Positions 36,289 to 48,954 are shown, counted from the first letter of the stretch. The stretch is DNA of 64,000 nt from Noviherbaspirillum malthae (GCF_015352985.1 NZ_JACYXF010000003.1:1-64000), one strand, 5' to 3'. Numbers and translations: made by a program. Notes: a model not told the origin generated them from the sequence alone.

Positions 36289-36657
36289 ATGAAAAAACAG
36301 AAGAAATCCGGCGGCAAGAGCCGCCGCCAGCAGGGAAATCCGCAAGTTCACCGAAAAACAGGCCAGCAGCCCGAGCGCGAAAGCCCGGCACAATCCGAAA
36401 AGATCCATGATTCCCGGTCCCGGGAAAAGACCGCCCAGCATCCTCAGGCTCGCCGCAAACCGGCACGGGCCGACGATGAACAAAAGCGCAAGCTCTGGGA
36501 CCGCAAGCAGGAAGAACTCGCCGCCCGCCGGACCGCGGCCGAAGCGCGGCGCGTGGAAGAGGAGAATGCCCGCAGGCACAAGGCGAAAATTGTCTGGAGT
36601 TCGGCAGGCATCGGTATCGCGGCGCTGGCTGGAGCGCTCGCCTGGTATCTTCTGTGA
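36289..36657 (+). CDS. Basic tail-anchored protein of unknown function
   Basis: A 122-residue protein: a very basic, Gln/Lys/Arg-rich N-terminal 75 residues (MKKQKKSGGKSRRQQG), a charged helical stretch (EQKRKLWDRKQEELAARR) and one C-terminal membrane segment (IVWSSAGIGIAALAGALAWYLL). It is therefore a candidate tail-anchored inner-membrane protein with the basic part in the cytosol. No family is recognised. It lies between GlxA and the convergent sirtuin gene. Confidence 0.6.
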   Translation: MKKQKKSGGKSRRQQGNPQVHRKTGQQPERESPAQSEKIHDSRSREKTAQHPQARRKPARADDEQKRKLWDRKQEELAARRTAAEARRVEEENARRHKAKIVWSSAGIGIAALAGALAWYLL

Positions 36658-36689
36658 AGACGATCCGGCTTACTTCCAGACTTCCGCTT

Positions 36690-37514
36690 TCAACCCAGCC
36701 GGTCCACGAGTGCCGGCAATATCTGCTCCGCCTCGGCGTCCACCTTGAATGACAGCAGATGATCGGCGCGCGTCTTGCCAAGATTGATCGCCGCGATCGG
36801 CTTGCCCGCTTCCGCCGCCATCCTGCACAAGCGAAAACTCGACAGGACCATCAGCGACGAGCCGATGACAAGCACGCCATCGGCTTCCTGCAGTTTCGAC
36901 TCGGCCCGTTCGGCGCATGCGCGCGGTACGCCGTCGCCGAAGAAGACGACATCCGGCATCAGCATGCCGCCGCAATGCGTGCATGCGGGAAGATGGAAGT
37001 CGTGCAGGAAATCCGGTTCCAGGTGCGCATCGCCGTCCGGCGCAGGCGCTGCAGCGATCTCCGCCATGAAGGGATTCAATGCTTCCAGCATGGCCTGAAT
37101 GGCGGCGCGTTCGAAGCCCGCTCCGCAGGCAAGGCAGCGTACGCGATGAATGCTGCCGTGCAGTTCCACCACATCGCGGCTGCCCGCGCGCTGGTGCAGG
37201 CCGTCGACATTCTGGGTCACGAGGCCGGCGAGCCGGCCGCACGCTTCCAGCTGCGCAACGCTGCGATGTCCGGCATTGGGCTGTGCCTTCGACAGCAACG
37301 GCCAGCCGATCATGCTTCTTGCCCAATAGCGCTGGCGCACGGCTTCCGAACTGCGGAACTGCGGCCCTTCGATCGGTGCGCGGCCCCTGCGCACGCCTTC
37401 CCTGTCGCGATAGCCGGGGATGCCGGACGCCGTGCTCATGCCCGCGCCGGTCAGCACGAGGAGGCGATCATGGCGCTGCAGGAACAGGCTGAGTTCTTCG
37501 GCGGGCTCGTTCAT
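36690..37514 (-). CDS. Sir2-family NAD-dependent deacylase
   Basis: A 274-residue sirtuin. NAD-binding and catalytic motifs are in order: LLVLTGAGMSTASGIPGYRD, LVTQNVDGLHQRAGSRDVVELHG (catalytic His), the zinc ligands CLAC and CTHC, and VLVIGSSLMVLSSFRL near the end. It would remove acyl groups from lysine using NAD. The closest bacterial types resemble the class II/SirTM-neighbour sirtuins in size, but class cannot be fixed here. It is followed 42 bases on by a GNAT gene on the same strand, so acetylation and deacetylation genes are side by side. Confidence 0.92.
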   Translation of the reverse strand: MNEPAEELSLFLQRHDRLLVLTGAGMSTASGIPGYRDREGVRRGRAPIEGPQFRSSEAVRQRYWARSMIGWPLLSKAQPNAGHRSVAQLEACGRLAGLVTQNVDGLHQRAGSRDVVELHGSIHRVRCLACGAGFERAAIQAMLEALNPFMAEIAAAPAPDGDAHLEPDFLHDFHLPACTHCGGMLMPDVVFFGDGVPRACAERAESKLQEADGVLVIGSSLMVLSSFRLCRMAAEAGKPIAAINLGKTRADHLLSFKVDAEAEQILPALVDRLG

Positions 37515-37556
37515 CGCTTCGCTTCAGTTTCGCTTCAGTTTCGCTTTGGTTTGGCT

Positions 37557-38054
37557 TCAGTTTGCGGCGTCGTCGAGGAAGCGATGCATCACATAGGCAT
37601 CGACATGGCCGAGCGAGGGATGCTGGAAGGCTTTCGGCAAGGTGCCCGCGATCTTGAAGCCGAGACTTTGCCACAGACGCACCGCACGCTCGTTGGTGCT
37701 GACGACGAAATTGAATTGCATGGCAAGAAATCCCGCAGCCTTCGCCTCGCGCAGGCAATGTTCGCCCATCGTCCTGCCGGCTCCCTTCCGAGCATATGCG
37801 GGATCGACCATGAAGGACGCATTGGCCACATGCGCACCGCGGTCGCGCTGATTGGCCACCAGCTTGTACATGCCGACGATCTTGCCATCGTCTTCGGCGA
37901 CATAGGTCTTGATGTCCTTGCCGAACCAGTAATCGAATGCGGTTTGCCTGCTGGCATCGGCAGCGAAGACGTAGGTGCTTCCTTCGGCAACGACGGCATG
38001 AAAAATGGGCCACATCGACGTGAAATCGGACTCGAAGGCTTTGCGGATATGCAT
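37557..38054 (-). CDS. GNAT-family N-acetyltransferase
   Basis: A 165-residue acetyltransferase. The acetyl-CoA binding motif is in ASFMVDPAYARKGAGRTMGEHCLREAKAAG, followed by FNFVVSTNERAVRLWQSLGFKIAGTLPKAF, typical of small-molecule GNATs of the YncA/L-amino-acid type. Substrate is not predictable. The gene lies immediately upstream of the sirtuin on the same strand. Confidence 0.88.
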   Translation of the reverse strand: MHIRKAFESDFTSMWPIFHAVVAEGSTYVFAADASRQTAFDYWFGKDIKTYVAEDDGKIVGMYKLVANQRDRGAHVANASFMVDPAYARKGAGRTMGEHCLREAKAAGFLAMQFNFVVSTNERAVRLWQSLGFKIAGTLPKAFQHPSLGHVDAYVMHRFLDDAAN

Positions 38055-38087
38055 GCGGTTCTCTTTCTACTTTTTATACTTGTCTGC

Positions 38088-38459
38088 CTATGCAGCTGGT
38101 GAACTGCGCCCGGGCAGATCTTCGCCGAATTTCAGCAGGTTGCCGTGCGGATCGATCACATGGCATTCCTTCATGCCCCATGGCTGGATCACGGGCGGCT
38201 GCATCTGGAGGCCATTGCGCGAAAACTCTTCATACAGCTTCTGCGCATCGGCCACCCTGACGTAGCAGGAGGTGTTTTCTGCAATGCGCCGCTCGCTGCA
38301 CAGCCAGAAATGAATTTCGCAACCGTCACGCCGCACGATTGCGTAGTCGTCATAACGGGCTGCTGTGGCGAAGCCGAGGCGCTCGCCATAGAACGCGATC
38401 GAGGCATCGATATCGAGCGATGCCAGTACCGGTATGGTGCTTGCAATTTGACGGGTCAT
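38088..38459 (-). CDS. VOC / bleomycin-resistance-like protein
   Basis: A 123-residue protein of the glyoxalase/bleomycin resistance fold: IPVLASLDIDASIAFYGERLGF, IHFWLCSER, SCYVRVADAQKLYEEF, and ECHVIDPHGNLLKFGED. The length fits the bleomycin-binding type. ATG 38459-38457 starts the conserved part; a longer reading frame upstream adds an unrelated 48 residues. Whether it protects from a drug or acts as an enzyme cannot be told. Confidence 0.8.
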   Translation of the reverse strand: MTRQIASTIPVLASLDIDASIAFYGERLGFATAARYDDYAIVRRDGCEIHFWLCSERRIAENTSCYVRVADAQKLYEEFSRNGLQMQPPVIQPWGMKECHVIDPHGNLLKFGEDLPGRSSPAA

Positions 38460-38830
38460 TGTGCGGCTTTCCTGTGCAGTGCCGTTGTGCGCTCTACATA
38501 CGGCATGGCGATGGACAACATCGTTAAGCGAAGATTGCAGGCGTGCATTAAAACACATGACATCGTTTCGCGCTGACCAGGTGTTAACGCCGACTGCAAC
38601 CATGCCGGGTTTTATGCTTTTGAAAAGGAATAGGGAGCTTCTTTTTTACAGCCGGAAATTTAATGCACGATGGTGTGGCAAAGCTGCCGATACGATGTAT
38701 TTATTTTGCAGGTTTTTCCCGCAAGGTCTTTTCTTATACATAGTCTGCCCCTATCATAGGCCCATCCCCATTCGTCAATCCGGCAGTGCCGTCACCCCCG
38801 ACGCCACCGCAATTACCGAGCTTGTATCCA
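38460..38830. other. Gene-free interval between divergent VOC and SGNH genes
   Basis: About 370 bases, more AT-rich than the flanks, with T-runs around 38640-38740. I see no credible coding sequence, RNA gene or long repeat. It presumably carries the divergent promoters for the VOC-like and SGNH-hydrolase genes. Confidence 0.5.
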
Positions 38831-39559
38831 ATGAAAAGACTCCATGCCCTCCTGCTTTCCGGTCTGTTTTCCTTGGCAGCCGCGCCCGTATTCAGCCAGA
38901 CCCTGTCGAGCGTTCCGGCTTCCCTCGCGGCAATCGATCCCAAGTGGGCATCAAGCTTTGCTGCCTTTGACGAAGCGGACAAGCTGAAAACCCCGGCGCC
39001 TGGCGGAGTGCTGTTCGTCGGCAGTTCGTCGATCCGGCTGTGGGATGGATTGGAAACGCAGTTCGAGTCGCTGCCTCTGGTGGTCAAGCGCGGTTTCGGC
39101 GGTTCGCGCATGGAAGACTGCAAGGCCTACCTCAGCCGCCTGGTGGTGCCTTACAAGCCGCGCATGGTGCTGGTGTATGCCGGCGATAACGATCTGGCCG
39201 AGGGACGTACTCCGCAGCAGGTATTGGAGAGTTTCAAGTCCTTCGTCAAGGGCGTGCGCGCCGAACTGCCCGATACCCGGATTGCCTATATTTCCATCAA
39301 GCCCAGTCCTTCGCGTGCTGCTCTGATGCCGAGCATCCGCGAAACCAATTCGCTGATCAGGGACTTTGTCGGCGCTACCGACAATGCAGACTATATCGAC
39401 ATCTTCTCGCCGATGCTGAGCAACGCCGGCACGCCGCGGGCGGAATTGTTCCGCGAGGATGCGCTGCATCTCAACGCGAAGGGATATGCCCTCTGGCGCT
39501 CGGTGATTTCCGCTCATCTGCCCGCCCGCCTGACGGCCACCAGCGCCAGCCTGAATTGA
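38831..39559 (+). CDS. Exported SGNH/GDSL-type hydrolase
   Basis: A 242-residue protein with a signal peptide (MKRLHALLLSGLFSLAAAPVFSQ) and SGNH features: the nucleophile block VLFVGSSSIRLWDGL, a Gly block (VVKRGFGGSRMED), VLVYAGDNDLAEGRTPQQV with the Asn, and the terminal DALHLNAKGYALW carrying the Asp/His pair. It is probably a periplasmic esterase or lipase-like enzyme. The start at ATG 38831 is given by the signal peptide. Confidence 0.85.
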   Translation: MKRLHALLLSGLFSLAAAPVFSQTLSSVPASLAAIDPKWASSFAAFDEADKLKTPAPGGVLFVGSSSIRLWDGLETQFESLPLVVKRGFGGSRMEDCKAYLSRLVVPYKPRMVLVYAGDNDLAEGRTPQQVLESFKSFVKGVRAELPDTRIAYISIKPSPSRAALMPSIRETNSLIRDFVGATDNADYIDIFSPMLSNAGTPRAELFREDALHLNAKGYALWRSVISAHLPARLTATSASLN

Positions 39560-39569
39560 TTTTCAATCC

Positions 39570-40730
39570 TTAATTCGAAGAGGGCTTCGATGCCGGTGCC
39601 GCCTGCATCTTGGCCCTGTGCTTGGGATTGCTCTCCTTGTCGATCATCAGCGTGATCACCGCGGTGACGTAGAGTATCGCCAGCCCGGCCGCCATCAGCA
39701 TCACATCGACCATGATGCCGCGGTCGGGCGTACTTTCGCCATAGAACGACAGCGCCAGCAATACCACGACCAGATGGGCGCAGAACACCGGCAGGGATGC
39801 CGCGCCCAGCGTCTCCAGCACACCGATGCGCGGTATGCGTTCCTTCAGGCGGTCGCCAAAATGCATGATCAGAATCACCATCGCAAAGAAGTTGATCAGG
39901 CGGAAGGGACCGAGATGCCATTTGTCGAACAGATGATTGATGATGCTGTCGCCATGGATGGGCACCTGCCCGGCAACGTAGCGCCACACCAGCATGACGG
40001 CCGCATACACGACGCATACGGCAATGAGTGCCGTGGGAAAGGGCTTGCGGTTCTTCAACTCGCCCTTGGCCATCTTTGCGCCCATCCATAATCCGAGCAC
40101 CCAGAGAAACTGCCATGCATAGGTTTCGAAGGACCCTGTCTCCCGGTACGGCACCTGAAAGTCGGTCAGGATCACGAAGACCATATAAAGGGTTTCCGAA
40201 ATCTGGGTCTGCGCCATGATCCATAGGGCGATGCTGAGGGCAAAGATGCCCTGCCAGCCGCGCCGCAGGCCGTATTCGAGGATCAGCGGACTGAGTAGCA
40301 TGAACATGATGTACAGCGGCAGGATATCGAGCAGCGGCGGATTGTAGATCAGCAGCAAGCCGCCCCACAAGCCAGCCAGCGGCTGGCTCAGATAGAAGCC
40401 GAGCAGATTGGTCAGCGCATGCTGGTCGCGCAGCAGGCCGACTGTCGCGATCACGCTGAACAGGAACAGCAGCATCGCTGCATGGCAGGCGTAGATCTTG
40501 AGCGCACGGGCGATAAAGGCGTTGCGCATGGCAGGAATGCCGTCGCGCAACCCCTTGCCGGTATACACCATGCCCGCCATGAAAGCCGACAGCATGACGA
40601 AGCCTTCAGCGGCGGAAACAAAGCCGAAGGGTTGGCTCAGCATGCTGGAGAATCGCGTCGGCAAGTGCGTGACGAACATCAGGATCAACATCAGGCCCCG
40701 CAGCATGTCGAGGTCCCAGAGGCGATTCAT
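39570..40730 (-). CDS. opgC: OpgC-family membrane protein
   Basis: A 386-residue polytopic membrane protein of the OpgC family. It begins RLWDLDMLRGLMLILMFVTHLPTRFS, with the typical SQPFGFVSAAEGFVMLSAFMAG, then about ten hydrophobic segments and a charged tail. OpgC adds succinyl groups to osmoregulated periplasmic glucans in alpha-proteobacteria; many homologues act on unknown acceptors, so the name is by family. It converges on the SGNH hydrolase gene with a ten-base gap. Confidence 0.85.
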   Translation of the reverse strand: MNRLWDLDMLRGLMLILMFVTHLPTRFSSMLSQPFGFVSAAEGFVMLSAFMAGMVYTGKGLRDGIPAMRNAFIARALKIYACHAAMLLFLFSVIATVGLLRDQHALTNLLGFYLSQPLAGLWGGLLLIYNPPLLDILPLYIMFMLLSPLILEYGLRRGWQGIFALSIALWIMAQTQISETLYMVFVILTDFQVPYRETGSFETYAWQFLWVLGLWMGAKMAKGELKNRKPFPTALIAVCVVYAAVMLVWRYVAGQVPIHGDSIINHLFDKWHLGPFRLINFFAMVILIMHFGDRLKERIPRIGVLETLGAASLPVFCAHLVVVLLALSFYGESTPDRGIMVDVMLMAAGLAILYVTAVITLMIDKESNPKHRAKMQAAPASKPSSN

Positions 40731-40962
40731 CGGCTTCTCCTTGGTGAAACAGCAGGTTACTGCGTATTAATGATGCCTGCCGTTCACAAGCAGGTAATTT
40801 CCTGCTTCAAGCATAAGGGATGATTCTTCGCGTTATTTTGATATTGCTTCGGTTAACGTCATGTAACTTACATTGCATGTTTGCAGCAGGGACAAGCACT
40901 TGTTCCATGTTAAAGGCTTGATACTTCGCTTTCGTTGGGGTATCGCATAATCCCGGGCAACA

Positions 40963-43500
40963 TCACTCGAAGCGATAGCGCATGCCTGCCCATATCAGGC
41001 GCGGCGCGCCCGGCGCATAAAACGCGGAATGTTGGAGTCCAAATTCTCCTCCGACTGCGGGAAAGGGCCGGGCAATGAAGTTGCCGGCATTGTCGAAGCC
41101 CGTCGGACCGAGCTGTGCCGAAGTCGCATAGCGCCGGTCGAACAGATTGTTGATCTGCAGCCGCAACTCGGTCTGTCTTGTCGCCTGATAACTGCCGCCG
41201 AAATTGAAGATGGCATAGCCGGCGGTCTTCCCCGAACCAAGGTAGTACTGCCCGTCGGGCCGATGCCGGCCGTTCTCGTTGCCCCTTGCAATCACGCCTG
41301 ACATGGCGAGCATGTCGACACCGACATTGACCTGCGGCGTCGCCTGGTAATCGATCGCCACCTTCAGCATGTGGCGCGGCACCAGAGGCAGTCGATTGCC
41401 GGGTTCGATCCCGATGATTCCGTCCACGCCGGGCACGCCTTCCCGTGCGGCGGCGTTGCTGCTGTTGCTCGAGCCGTTGACGGTTTCCCTGCTGCGGAAG
41501 GTCGCATCCAGAAAGGTGTAATTGGCGCTGGCGTTGACCAGGCCAAAGCGCTTGCCCATGCCGAGCTCAATTCCCTGACGCCGCGTCTTTCCGAAGTTCC
41601 TGAAATAGCCATAGCCCGCCTGGTCATCCGCGACGAACAGTATGTCGTCGGCATTCCGGGCACGGAACAATCCGGCATTCCAGTGAAACGATTGTTCCTG
41701 CCCGCGGATGCCGGCCTCCCAGGTTCGCGTGACCACCTGCTTCAGCGGCGGATCTCCGGCCATGGCATTGGGCAATTTGCACGGCTGGTCGGGGTTTGCG
41801 CATCCGAGCTCGATCGAACTCGGCGTGCGCGTGCCTTCGTTATAGCCGGCATACACATTCACCGCCTTCGTCGGTGAAAAGGTCAGGCCGATGGCCGGAT
41901 TCAGGCGGCTGTAGCGATGGTTCGCGCCTAGGGACTGCGGGCCGGACGGCGTGATGCGGTCACGCGTGCTCACTGCCGTATGGTTATAACGCCCGGACAC
42001 AATCAGGTGCAGCCTGTCATTGAAAGAGAAGGTGTCGGCCGCGTAAAGGCTCCAGATACGCTGGCGGCCGTTGATGTCGACACGTGTGTCGAAGGGCTCG
42101 CCATCGACATTGCCGCCGCTTGCGCCGTCACCGAAGGCATTGACGCCGGTCACGCTGCGGTCAGGGTTGAGATAGCCAAGCTGGCTGGACTGGCGAAAGT
42201 TGACCCGGCTTCCGTTGAATGCGGCACCGCCGGTGAACTGATTGCGCCTTCCGGCGAGTTTTCCTTCCAGGCTGAACTGGCCGTTCACGCCATAATTGGA
42301 TTGTTCGGTCGCGGTGCGGTTGATGAGGCCGTTGCATTTTTCCGCAGGCTCGTCGGCCAGCAGCGCCTGGCCTATGCACCGCCAGAATGGAAACGGCATG
42401 GTTGCCGCGCTTGCGCCGCTGGCCGGAAAGCCGCTGTAGCCTGCGGCTGCGAGCGCTGCGCGTTCAGCGGCGCTCGGCTGGTACACCGCCTGGTCCAGCG
42501 AATCTTCATTGATGTCGCCGTTATAGGTGCCGGTCACGATGCGCCGGTAGTAGGCATTCCCTGACAAGGTCACGCCGTTCGTCAATTCGTGCGTTCCTTC
42601 GAAGTTCAGCAGCGTGGCTCGGTTGCCGGTGATATCGGGCCTGGTGTAGACGCTGCGCCAGTCCCTTTGCAGGAAGCGCTGCTCCTGCAGCCCGTTTCCC
42701 TTGAGCGTATTGTCGGCATGCGCAAGACTCAGGTTCAACAGGGTGCCTGCGTCGCGCCAGCCGAGTTTGCCGAAGAGCTGTCCTACCCTGGAGTCGGAGT
42801 CATTTCGCCAGCCGTCGTCACGGTACAGGTTTCCGCTGACGAACCATCCCAGGCCATGGGCATTGCTGCCTCCATGCTCCAGTTCGATGGAGCGCCTGCC
42901 ATGCGAGCCGACGGTTCCCATGATGGAGGTGCCCGGGGCATCGAAGCCGCTCCTGGTCTCGATGGACAATGCACCACCCAGTGTATTCAGCCCGAACAGG
43001 GGATTCGAGCCGGGAACCAGTGTCATGGACTTGATCGCGTTCCTGGGAATCAGGTCCCAGCTCACCACGTCGCCGAATGCCTGATTCATGCGCACGCCAT
43101 CCATGTAGACTGAGAGTCCCTGCGGCGTGCCGAGCAACGGCGATGCGGTATAGCCCCGGTAGCTGACGTCGGGCTGGAAGGGATTGCCTTGGTTTTCGTT
43201 GACATGGACGCTGCCGAAGCGCCGGTTCATGAAATCGCCGAGATGCAGGGCGCCGCTGGCGCGCAGTTCGGACTCCGTCGCGGTCTGGACCGGGGCCGGA
43301 ACCTCGCTCAGCGGGACGGCCAAACCAGGCAAGGGCCGGGTGCCGGTGACCATGACTTCAGGAAGCGTTGCGTCCTGTGACCAGGCAAGCGGCGGCAGGC
43401 CGATAAGCCCGCATGCCGCCATTGCACTGAGAAGAATGCTCGGGTGCGGTGCGATGCGCAAGGCGGCCGCCGCGTTGGGCCTGGAAAATGGCTTGCTCAT
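40963..43500 (-). CDS. TonB-dependent outer-membrane receptor
   Basis: An 845-residue receptor with a signal peptide (about 1-42 including the AWSQ end), a TonB-box region ([14 protein letters not shown]), a plug ([60 protein letters not shown]) and a barrel ending in the usual aromatic-terminated strand ([11 protein letters not shown]). ATG 43500 has AAGGAA upstream. Ligand is unknown; I do not see the extra N-terminal signalling domain of FecA. It stands alone with no sigma/anti-sigma genes nearby. Confidence 0.9.
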   Translation of the reverse strand: MSKPFSRPNAAAALRIAPHPSILLSAMAACGLIGLPPLAWSQDATLPEVMVTGTRPLPGLAVPLSEVPAPVQTATESELRASGALHLGDFMNRRFGSVHVNENQGNPFQPDVSYRGYTASPLLGTPQGLSVYMDGVRMNQAFGDVVSWDLIPRNAIKSMTLVPGSNPLFGLNTLGGALSIETRSGFDAPGTSIMGTVGSHGRRSIELEHGGSNAHGLGWFVSGNLYRDDGWRNDSDSRVGQLFGKLGWRDAGTLLNLSLAHADNTLKGNGLQEQRFLQRDWRSVYTRPDITGNRATLLNFEGTHELTNGVTLSGNAYYRRIVTGTYNGDINEDSLDQAVYQPSAAERAALAAAGYSGFPASGASAATMPFPFWRCIGQALLADEPAEKCNGLINRTATEQSNYGVNGQFSLEGKLAGRRNQFTGGAAFNGSRVNFRQSSQLGYLNPDRSVTGVNAFGDGASGGNVDGEPFDTRVDINGRQRIWSLYAADTFSFNDRLHLIVSGRYNHTAVSTRDRITPSGPQSLGANHRYSRLNPAIGLTFSPTKAVNVYAGYNEGTRTPSSIELGCANPDQPCKLPNAMAGDPPLKQVVTRTWEAGIRGQEQSFHWNAGLFRARNADDILFVADDQAGYGYFRNFGKTRRQGIELGMGKRFGLVNASANYTFLDATFRSRETVNGSSNSSNAAAREGVPGVDGIIGIEPGNRLPLVPRHMLKVAIDYQATPQVNVGVDMLAMSGVIARGNENGRHRPDGQYYLGSGKTAGYAIFNFGGSYQATRQTELRLQINNLFDRRYATSAQLGPTGFDNAGNFIARPFPAVGGEFGLQHSAFYAPGAPRLIWAGMRYRFE

Positions 43501-43778
43501 TGTTTCCTTGAATGGACAGGATCGGCAATTGTTGTTGCAATAGCCAATGAGCAATTCCTGTACCCATCACTGCCGCAGTCAATGCACTGCGCTTGCATCC
43601 GCGCGCCACACTGCTGTGCACGAAGAGGAAATTGACGGGGCCGCCTAAAGCGTGATCGGCTTTACGCTTTGCGACACGTGATGCAGATTGTGACGTTGTT
43701 GTTCCACTCTGGCACAAGCTCCGATAAACGCGCCATGTCCGGAAAGCTTCCGCGTCGCCGCGCGTTTCGACATAATAA

Positions 43779-43810
43779 AAAGCCGCCCCGGACGAATCCG
43801 GGGCGGCTTT
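43779..43810 (-). terminator. Intrinsic terminator downstream of ahpF
   Basis: A perfect 13-base stem (AAAGCCGCCCCGG / CCGGGGCGGCTTT) with a six-base loop. Read on the minus strand, the right arm is followed by TTTTTATTATG, a good U-tract. It lies 65 bases beyond the ahpF stop. Confidence 0.85.
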
Positions 43811-43875
43811 GCGCTACTTACTTACACGTTGTCTGCGCCGCGCCGATCGGCGTCTTGACATGCTCGCTCCCTGGC

Positions 43876-45456
43876 TTAGGCGGCTACCGCAACACTGTCT
43901 TCAGCCGGCGCGGAGGTGCGGATCAGGTGATCGAAGGCGCTCAGTGCCGCCTTGGAACCTTCACCCATCGCGATCACGATCTGCTTGTACGGCACCGTGG
44001 TGACGTCGCCGGCCGCGAACACGCCGGGCACCGATGTCTGGCCGCGCGCATCCACCTCGATCTCGCCGCGGTTGCTGAGCGCCACCGTGCCCTTGAGCCA
44101 GTCGGTGTTCGCCAGCAGGCCGATCTGTACGAAGATGCCCTCGAGTTCAACCTTGTGCTCTTCGCCGCTGCTGCGGTCCTTGTAGCGCAGGCCGTTGACC
44201 TTGGCGCCGTCGCCGGTCACTTCGGTAGTCTGCGCATTCAGGATCACCTTCACGTTCGGCAGGCTGTGCAGCTTGCGCTGCAGGACCGCGTCGGCGCGCA
44301 GCTTGGTGTCGAATTCGAGCAAGGTCACATGGGCGACGATGCCGGCCAGGTCGATGGCCGCCTCAACGCCGGAGTTGCCGCCGCCGATGACCGCGACGCG
44401 CTTGCCCTTGAACAGCGGGCCGTCGCAGTGCGGGCAGTAGGCCACGCCCTTGTTGCGGTATTCCTTCTCGCCCGGCACGTTCATTTCGCGCCACCGTGCG
44501 CCGGTCGCCAGCACCACGCTCTTGGCTTTCAGGCTCGCGCCGCTGGCCAGCTTGACTTCGATGATATCGCCCGGCACCAGCGCGGAAGCGCGCTGCAGGT
44601 TCATCACGTCGACGTCATAGGTCTTGACGTGCTGCTCCAGCGCGGTCGCCAGCTTCGGTCCTTCGGTTTCCTTGACGGAGATGAAGTTTTCGATGCCCAT
44701 GGTGTCGAGCACCTGGCCGCCGAAACGCTCGGCGACGACGCCGGTACGGATGCCCTTGCGCGCAGAGTAGATCGCCGCCGATGCGCCGGCGGGGCCGCCG
44801 CCGACCACCAGCAGGTCGAACACGTCCTTCTGGCCGATCTTGGCGGCTTCGCGGGCTGCTGCGCCGGTATCGAGCTTGGCGAGGATTTCTTCCAGGCCCA
44901 TGCGGCCCTGGCCGAAGGTTTCGCCGTTGAGGAAGACGGTCGGCACGGCCATGATCTGGCGTGCATTGACTTCATCCTGGAACAGCGCGCCGTCGATCAT
45001 CACGTGGCGGATCTTCGGGTTGATGACCGCCATCAGGTTCAGCGACTGCACGACTTCCGGGCAGTTCTGGCAGGACAGCGAGATGTAGGTTTCGAACAGG
45101 TATTCGCCGTCGAGATTGCGGATCTGCTCCAGCACGTCGGCATCGGCCTTGGGCGGATGACCGCCCACCTGCAGCAGCGCCAGCACCAGCGAAGTGAATT
45201 CATGGCCCATCGGAATGCCGGCGAAACGGATGCCCATGTCGCTGCCGGTGCGGTTCAGCGAGAACGAAGGCGCGCGCTCGCCGTCGCCGCGGCGCTCGGT
45301 CAGCGTGATGCGCGGGGACAGTTCCGCGATTTCCTTGAGCAGCTCGTGCATTTCGCGCGATTTGTCGCTGTCGTCGAGCGATGCCGCGATGTCGATCGGC
45401 TGCGTAACTTTTTCGAGATATGCCTTCAGTTGATTCTTCAAGTTGGTGTCCAGCAT
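43876..45456 (-). CDS. ahpF: Alkyl hydroperoxide reductase subunit F
   Basis: A 526-residue flavoprotein that passes electrons from NADH to AhpC. The N-terminal thioredoxin-like pair carries the CQNCP dithiol (about residues 130-135). The thioredoxin-reductase-like core has [21 protein letters not shown] (FAD), the redox [11 protein letters not shown] and [19 protein letters not shown] (NADH), then [23 protein letters not shown]. It follows ahpC on the same strand with a 200-base gap, so it may have its own promoter or be read through. Confidence 0.97.
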   Translation of the reverse strand: MLDTNLKNQLKAYLEKVTQPIDIAASLDDSDKSREMHELLKEIAELSPRITLTERRGDGERAPSFSLNRTGSDMGIRFAGIPMGHEFTSLVLALLQVGGHPPKADADVLEQIRNLDGEYLFETYISLSCQNCPEVVQSLNLMAVINPKIRHVMIDGALFQDEVNARQIMAVPTVFLNGETFGQGRMGLEEILAKLDTGAAAREAAKIGQKDVFDLLVVGGGPAGASAAIYSARKGIRTGVVAERFGGQVLDTMGIENFISVKETEGPKLATALEQHVKTYDVDVMNLQRASALVPGDIIEVKLASGASLKAKSVVLATGARWREMNVPGEKEYRNKGVAYCPHCDGPLFKGKRVAVIGGGNSGVEAAIDLAGIVAHVTLLEFDTKLRADAVLQRKLHSLPNVKVILNAQTTEVTGDGAKVNGLRYKDRSSGEEHKVELEGIFVQIGLLANTDWLKGTVALSNRGEIEVDARGQTSVPGVFAAGDVTTVPYKQIVIAMGEGSKAALSAFDHLIRTSAPAEDSVAVAA

Positions 45457-45659
45457 CTTGGCCTCTCAGAGTGTTTGTACTTTGTATGTACGTTAAGTAT
45501 GTACTTTGTGAGTACGACAATTTTTGCGGGTGCAGTTCCACCGCCGGATCAGCCTGGGCTTTCCGGATCAACAGGTTGATCGGGGAGTGGTACTGCCGCG
45601 GGGCGCGGTGCTCTGCGCCCCGGAGGAAGCTGCGCCGGTTCGACGCAGCCGGTGAAGAT

Positions 45660-46223
45660 TTAGATCTTGCCGACGAGGTCGAGCGACGGAGCCAGCGTTT
45701 CTGCGCCCGGTGTCCACTTGGCGGGGCAAACTTCGCCCGGGTGCGATGCAACGTACTGGGCTGCCTGAACCTTGCGCAGCAGTTCCTTCGCGTCGCGGCC
45801 GATACCGTTGTCATGGATTTCGCACAGCTTGATCTGGCCTTCCGGATTGATGACGAAAGTGCCGCGCAGTGCCAGGCCCTCTTCCTCGATCATGACGTCG
45901 AAGTTGCGGGTGATGGCGCCGGTCGGATCGCCGATCAGCGGATAGCGGATCTTGGCGATGGTTTCCGATGTGTCGTGCCATGCCTTGTGGGTGAAGTGGG
46001 TGTCGGTGGACACGCCGTAGACTTCCACGCCGAGGGACTTGAAGGTGTCATAGTTGTCGGCCAGATCGCCGAGTTCGGTCGGGCAGACGAATGTGAAGTC
46101 GGCCGGATAGAACACCACCACGGACCATTTGCCCTTCAGATCTGCGTCGGAAACCTGCACGAACTTGCCATTGTGGTAAGCAGTCGCGTTGAATGGTTTA
46201 ACTTGTGTGTTGATCAGAGACAT
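45660..46223 (-). CDS. ahpC: Peroxiredoxin AhpC
   Basis: A 187-residue typical 2-Cys peroxiredoxin reducing hydrogen and organic peroxides. Peroxidatic Cys47 lies in DFTFVCPTE and the resolving Cys (about 166) in GEVCPAKW, near the C-terminus as in the AhpC type. ATG 46223 has a purine-rich AAAGAGAGAA site. AhpF downstream is its reductase. A GC-rich hairpin-forming stretch around 45590-45640 separates the two genes. Confidence 0.97.
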   Translation of the reverse strand: MSLINTQVKPFNATAYHNGKFVQVSDADLKGKWSVVVFYPADFTFVCPTELGDLADNYDTFKSLGVEVYGVSTDTHFTHKAWHDTSETIAKIRYPLIGDPTGAITRNFDVMIEEEGLALRGTFVINPEGQIKLCEIHDNGIGRDAKELLRKVQAAQYVASHPGEVCPAKWTPGAETLAPSLDLVGKI

Positions 46224-46296
46224 GGTTTTTCTCTCTTTGTTGAAGAAGTTGGAGTAGTCGTATGATAGCCGCAATCAATCGCGGCGTGAAATTGAT

Positions 46297-46311
46297 AGTC
46301 TGAATCAGACT
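46297..46311. promoter_or_regulatory. Perfect palindrome upstream of ahpC
   Basis: AGTCTGA-A-TCAGACT is a perfect 7-1-7 palindrome 74 bases upstream of the ahpC start, flanked on both sides by GATAG pentamers. The location suits a peroxide-responsive regulator. It does not match the four-element ATAG/CTAT OxyR spacing well, so the regulator is left open. Confidence 0.4.
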
Positions 46312-46724
46312 GATAGGCAAGCTATATTGGCTGATTGGCTTTTTATATTACCATCTGTCCACAAGCATCGCCCGCGACCACAGTCTGCACTTAGTCAGTG
46401 TCCGGCTCCTCGAATTCCCTCCTCTTCCATGGCTTTTCTTCATCAGGCCGAGAGGCGATGCCTATCGGTATTTTCTTCACCGTTCTCCAAATTGTTTTCA
46501 ATTGCGCAAGGTTTGGCATTTGGAACGGCTTTTGCTCAACGTCAGACACCATCAAGACACAAGTGACGCGCAAGGATTGACGCCGCGGCAAGCAGGAACA
46601 CCGGCGACCGCCTGCTGCAAGGGAAATTTGCAGGTTTCAACGGAATCCGCGGTGTATGATCCGTCAAGCATGCGCGCACGAACATAAGTGCCTGCAACCG
46701 GCAGCGATTTTGCAGCTGCAACAC

Positions 46725-46759
46725 TGCTCCAAATTGACACAGCGTCACAATTTGGAACA
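46725..46759. promoter_or_regulatory. Paired activator sites upstream of the AcoR-type regulator gene
   Basis: Two TGY-N11-ACA-like elements lie side by side: TGCTCCAAATTGACACA (46725-46741) and, on the other strand, TGTTCCAAATTGTGACG (46743-46759). Together they give a 9-base inverted repeat TCCAAATTG...CAATTTGGA. The elements resemble those upstream of the TonB-receptor and aldehyde-dehydrogenase operons, so autoregulation is likely. Confidence 0.5.
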
Positions 46760-46805
46760 CCGGTTGAACAGGCCGAACGCAGGCAATCCTGCAAAGGAGA
46801 CAACG

Positions 46806-48830
<2,025 letters not shown>

Positions 48831-48887
48831 GGGTGTGGGGATCTGTGTCGTTTCGACAAACCACTTCTAATATTTAGGCGCTGTACT

Positions 48888-48954
48888 CCCTCCCTTTCAA
48901 CGGGAGGGTCGGAGTGGGGATGGGGTTCAGCCAAGTCGTTTGAACCCATCCCCC
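48888..48954. repeat. Intergenic double-hairpin repeat between convergent genes
   Basis: CCCTCCC-N7-GGGAGGG (48888-48908) is followed by a second stem in which GGGGATGGGGTTCA (48916-48929) pairs with TGAACCCATCCCC (48941-48953) apart from one bulged G. More CCTCCC/GGGAGG sequence continues to about 48998. It has the look of a dispersed REP-type element and may act as a transcription barrier between the regulator and the cytochrome b561 operon. Confidence 0.55.

Noticed and set aside
43580..43625. Possible sigma-54 promoter for the TonB receptor at 40963-43500
   Set aside because: The minus-strand TGGCGCG...TGCA has the GG and GC elements one base too close and lacks CAC, so it fails the strict spacing rule.
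46290..46335. Canonical OxyR binding site upstream of ahpC
   Set aside because: ATAG and CTAT tetramers occur but not with the seven-base spacings of the four-element consensus; recorded only as a palindrome.
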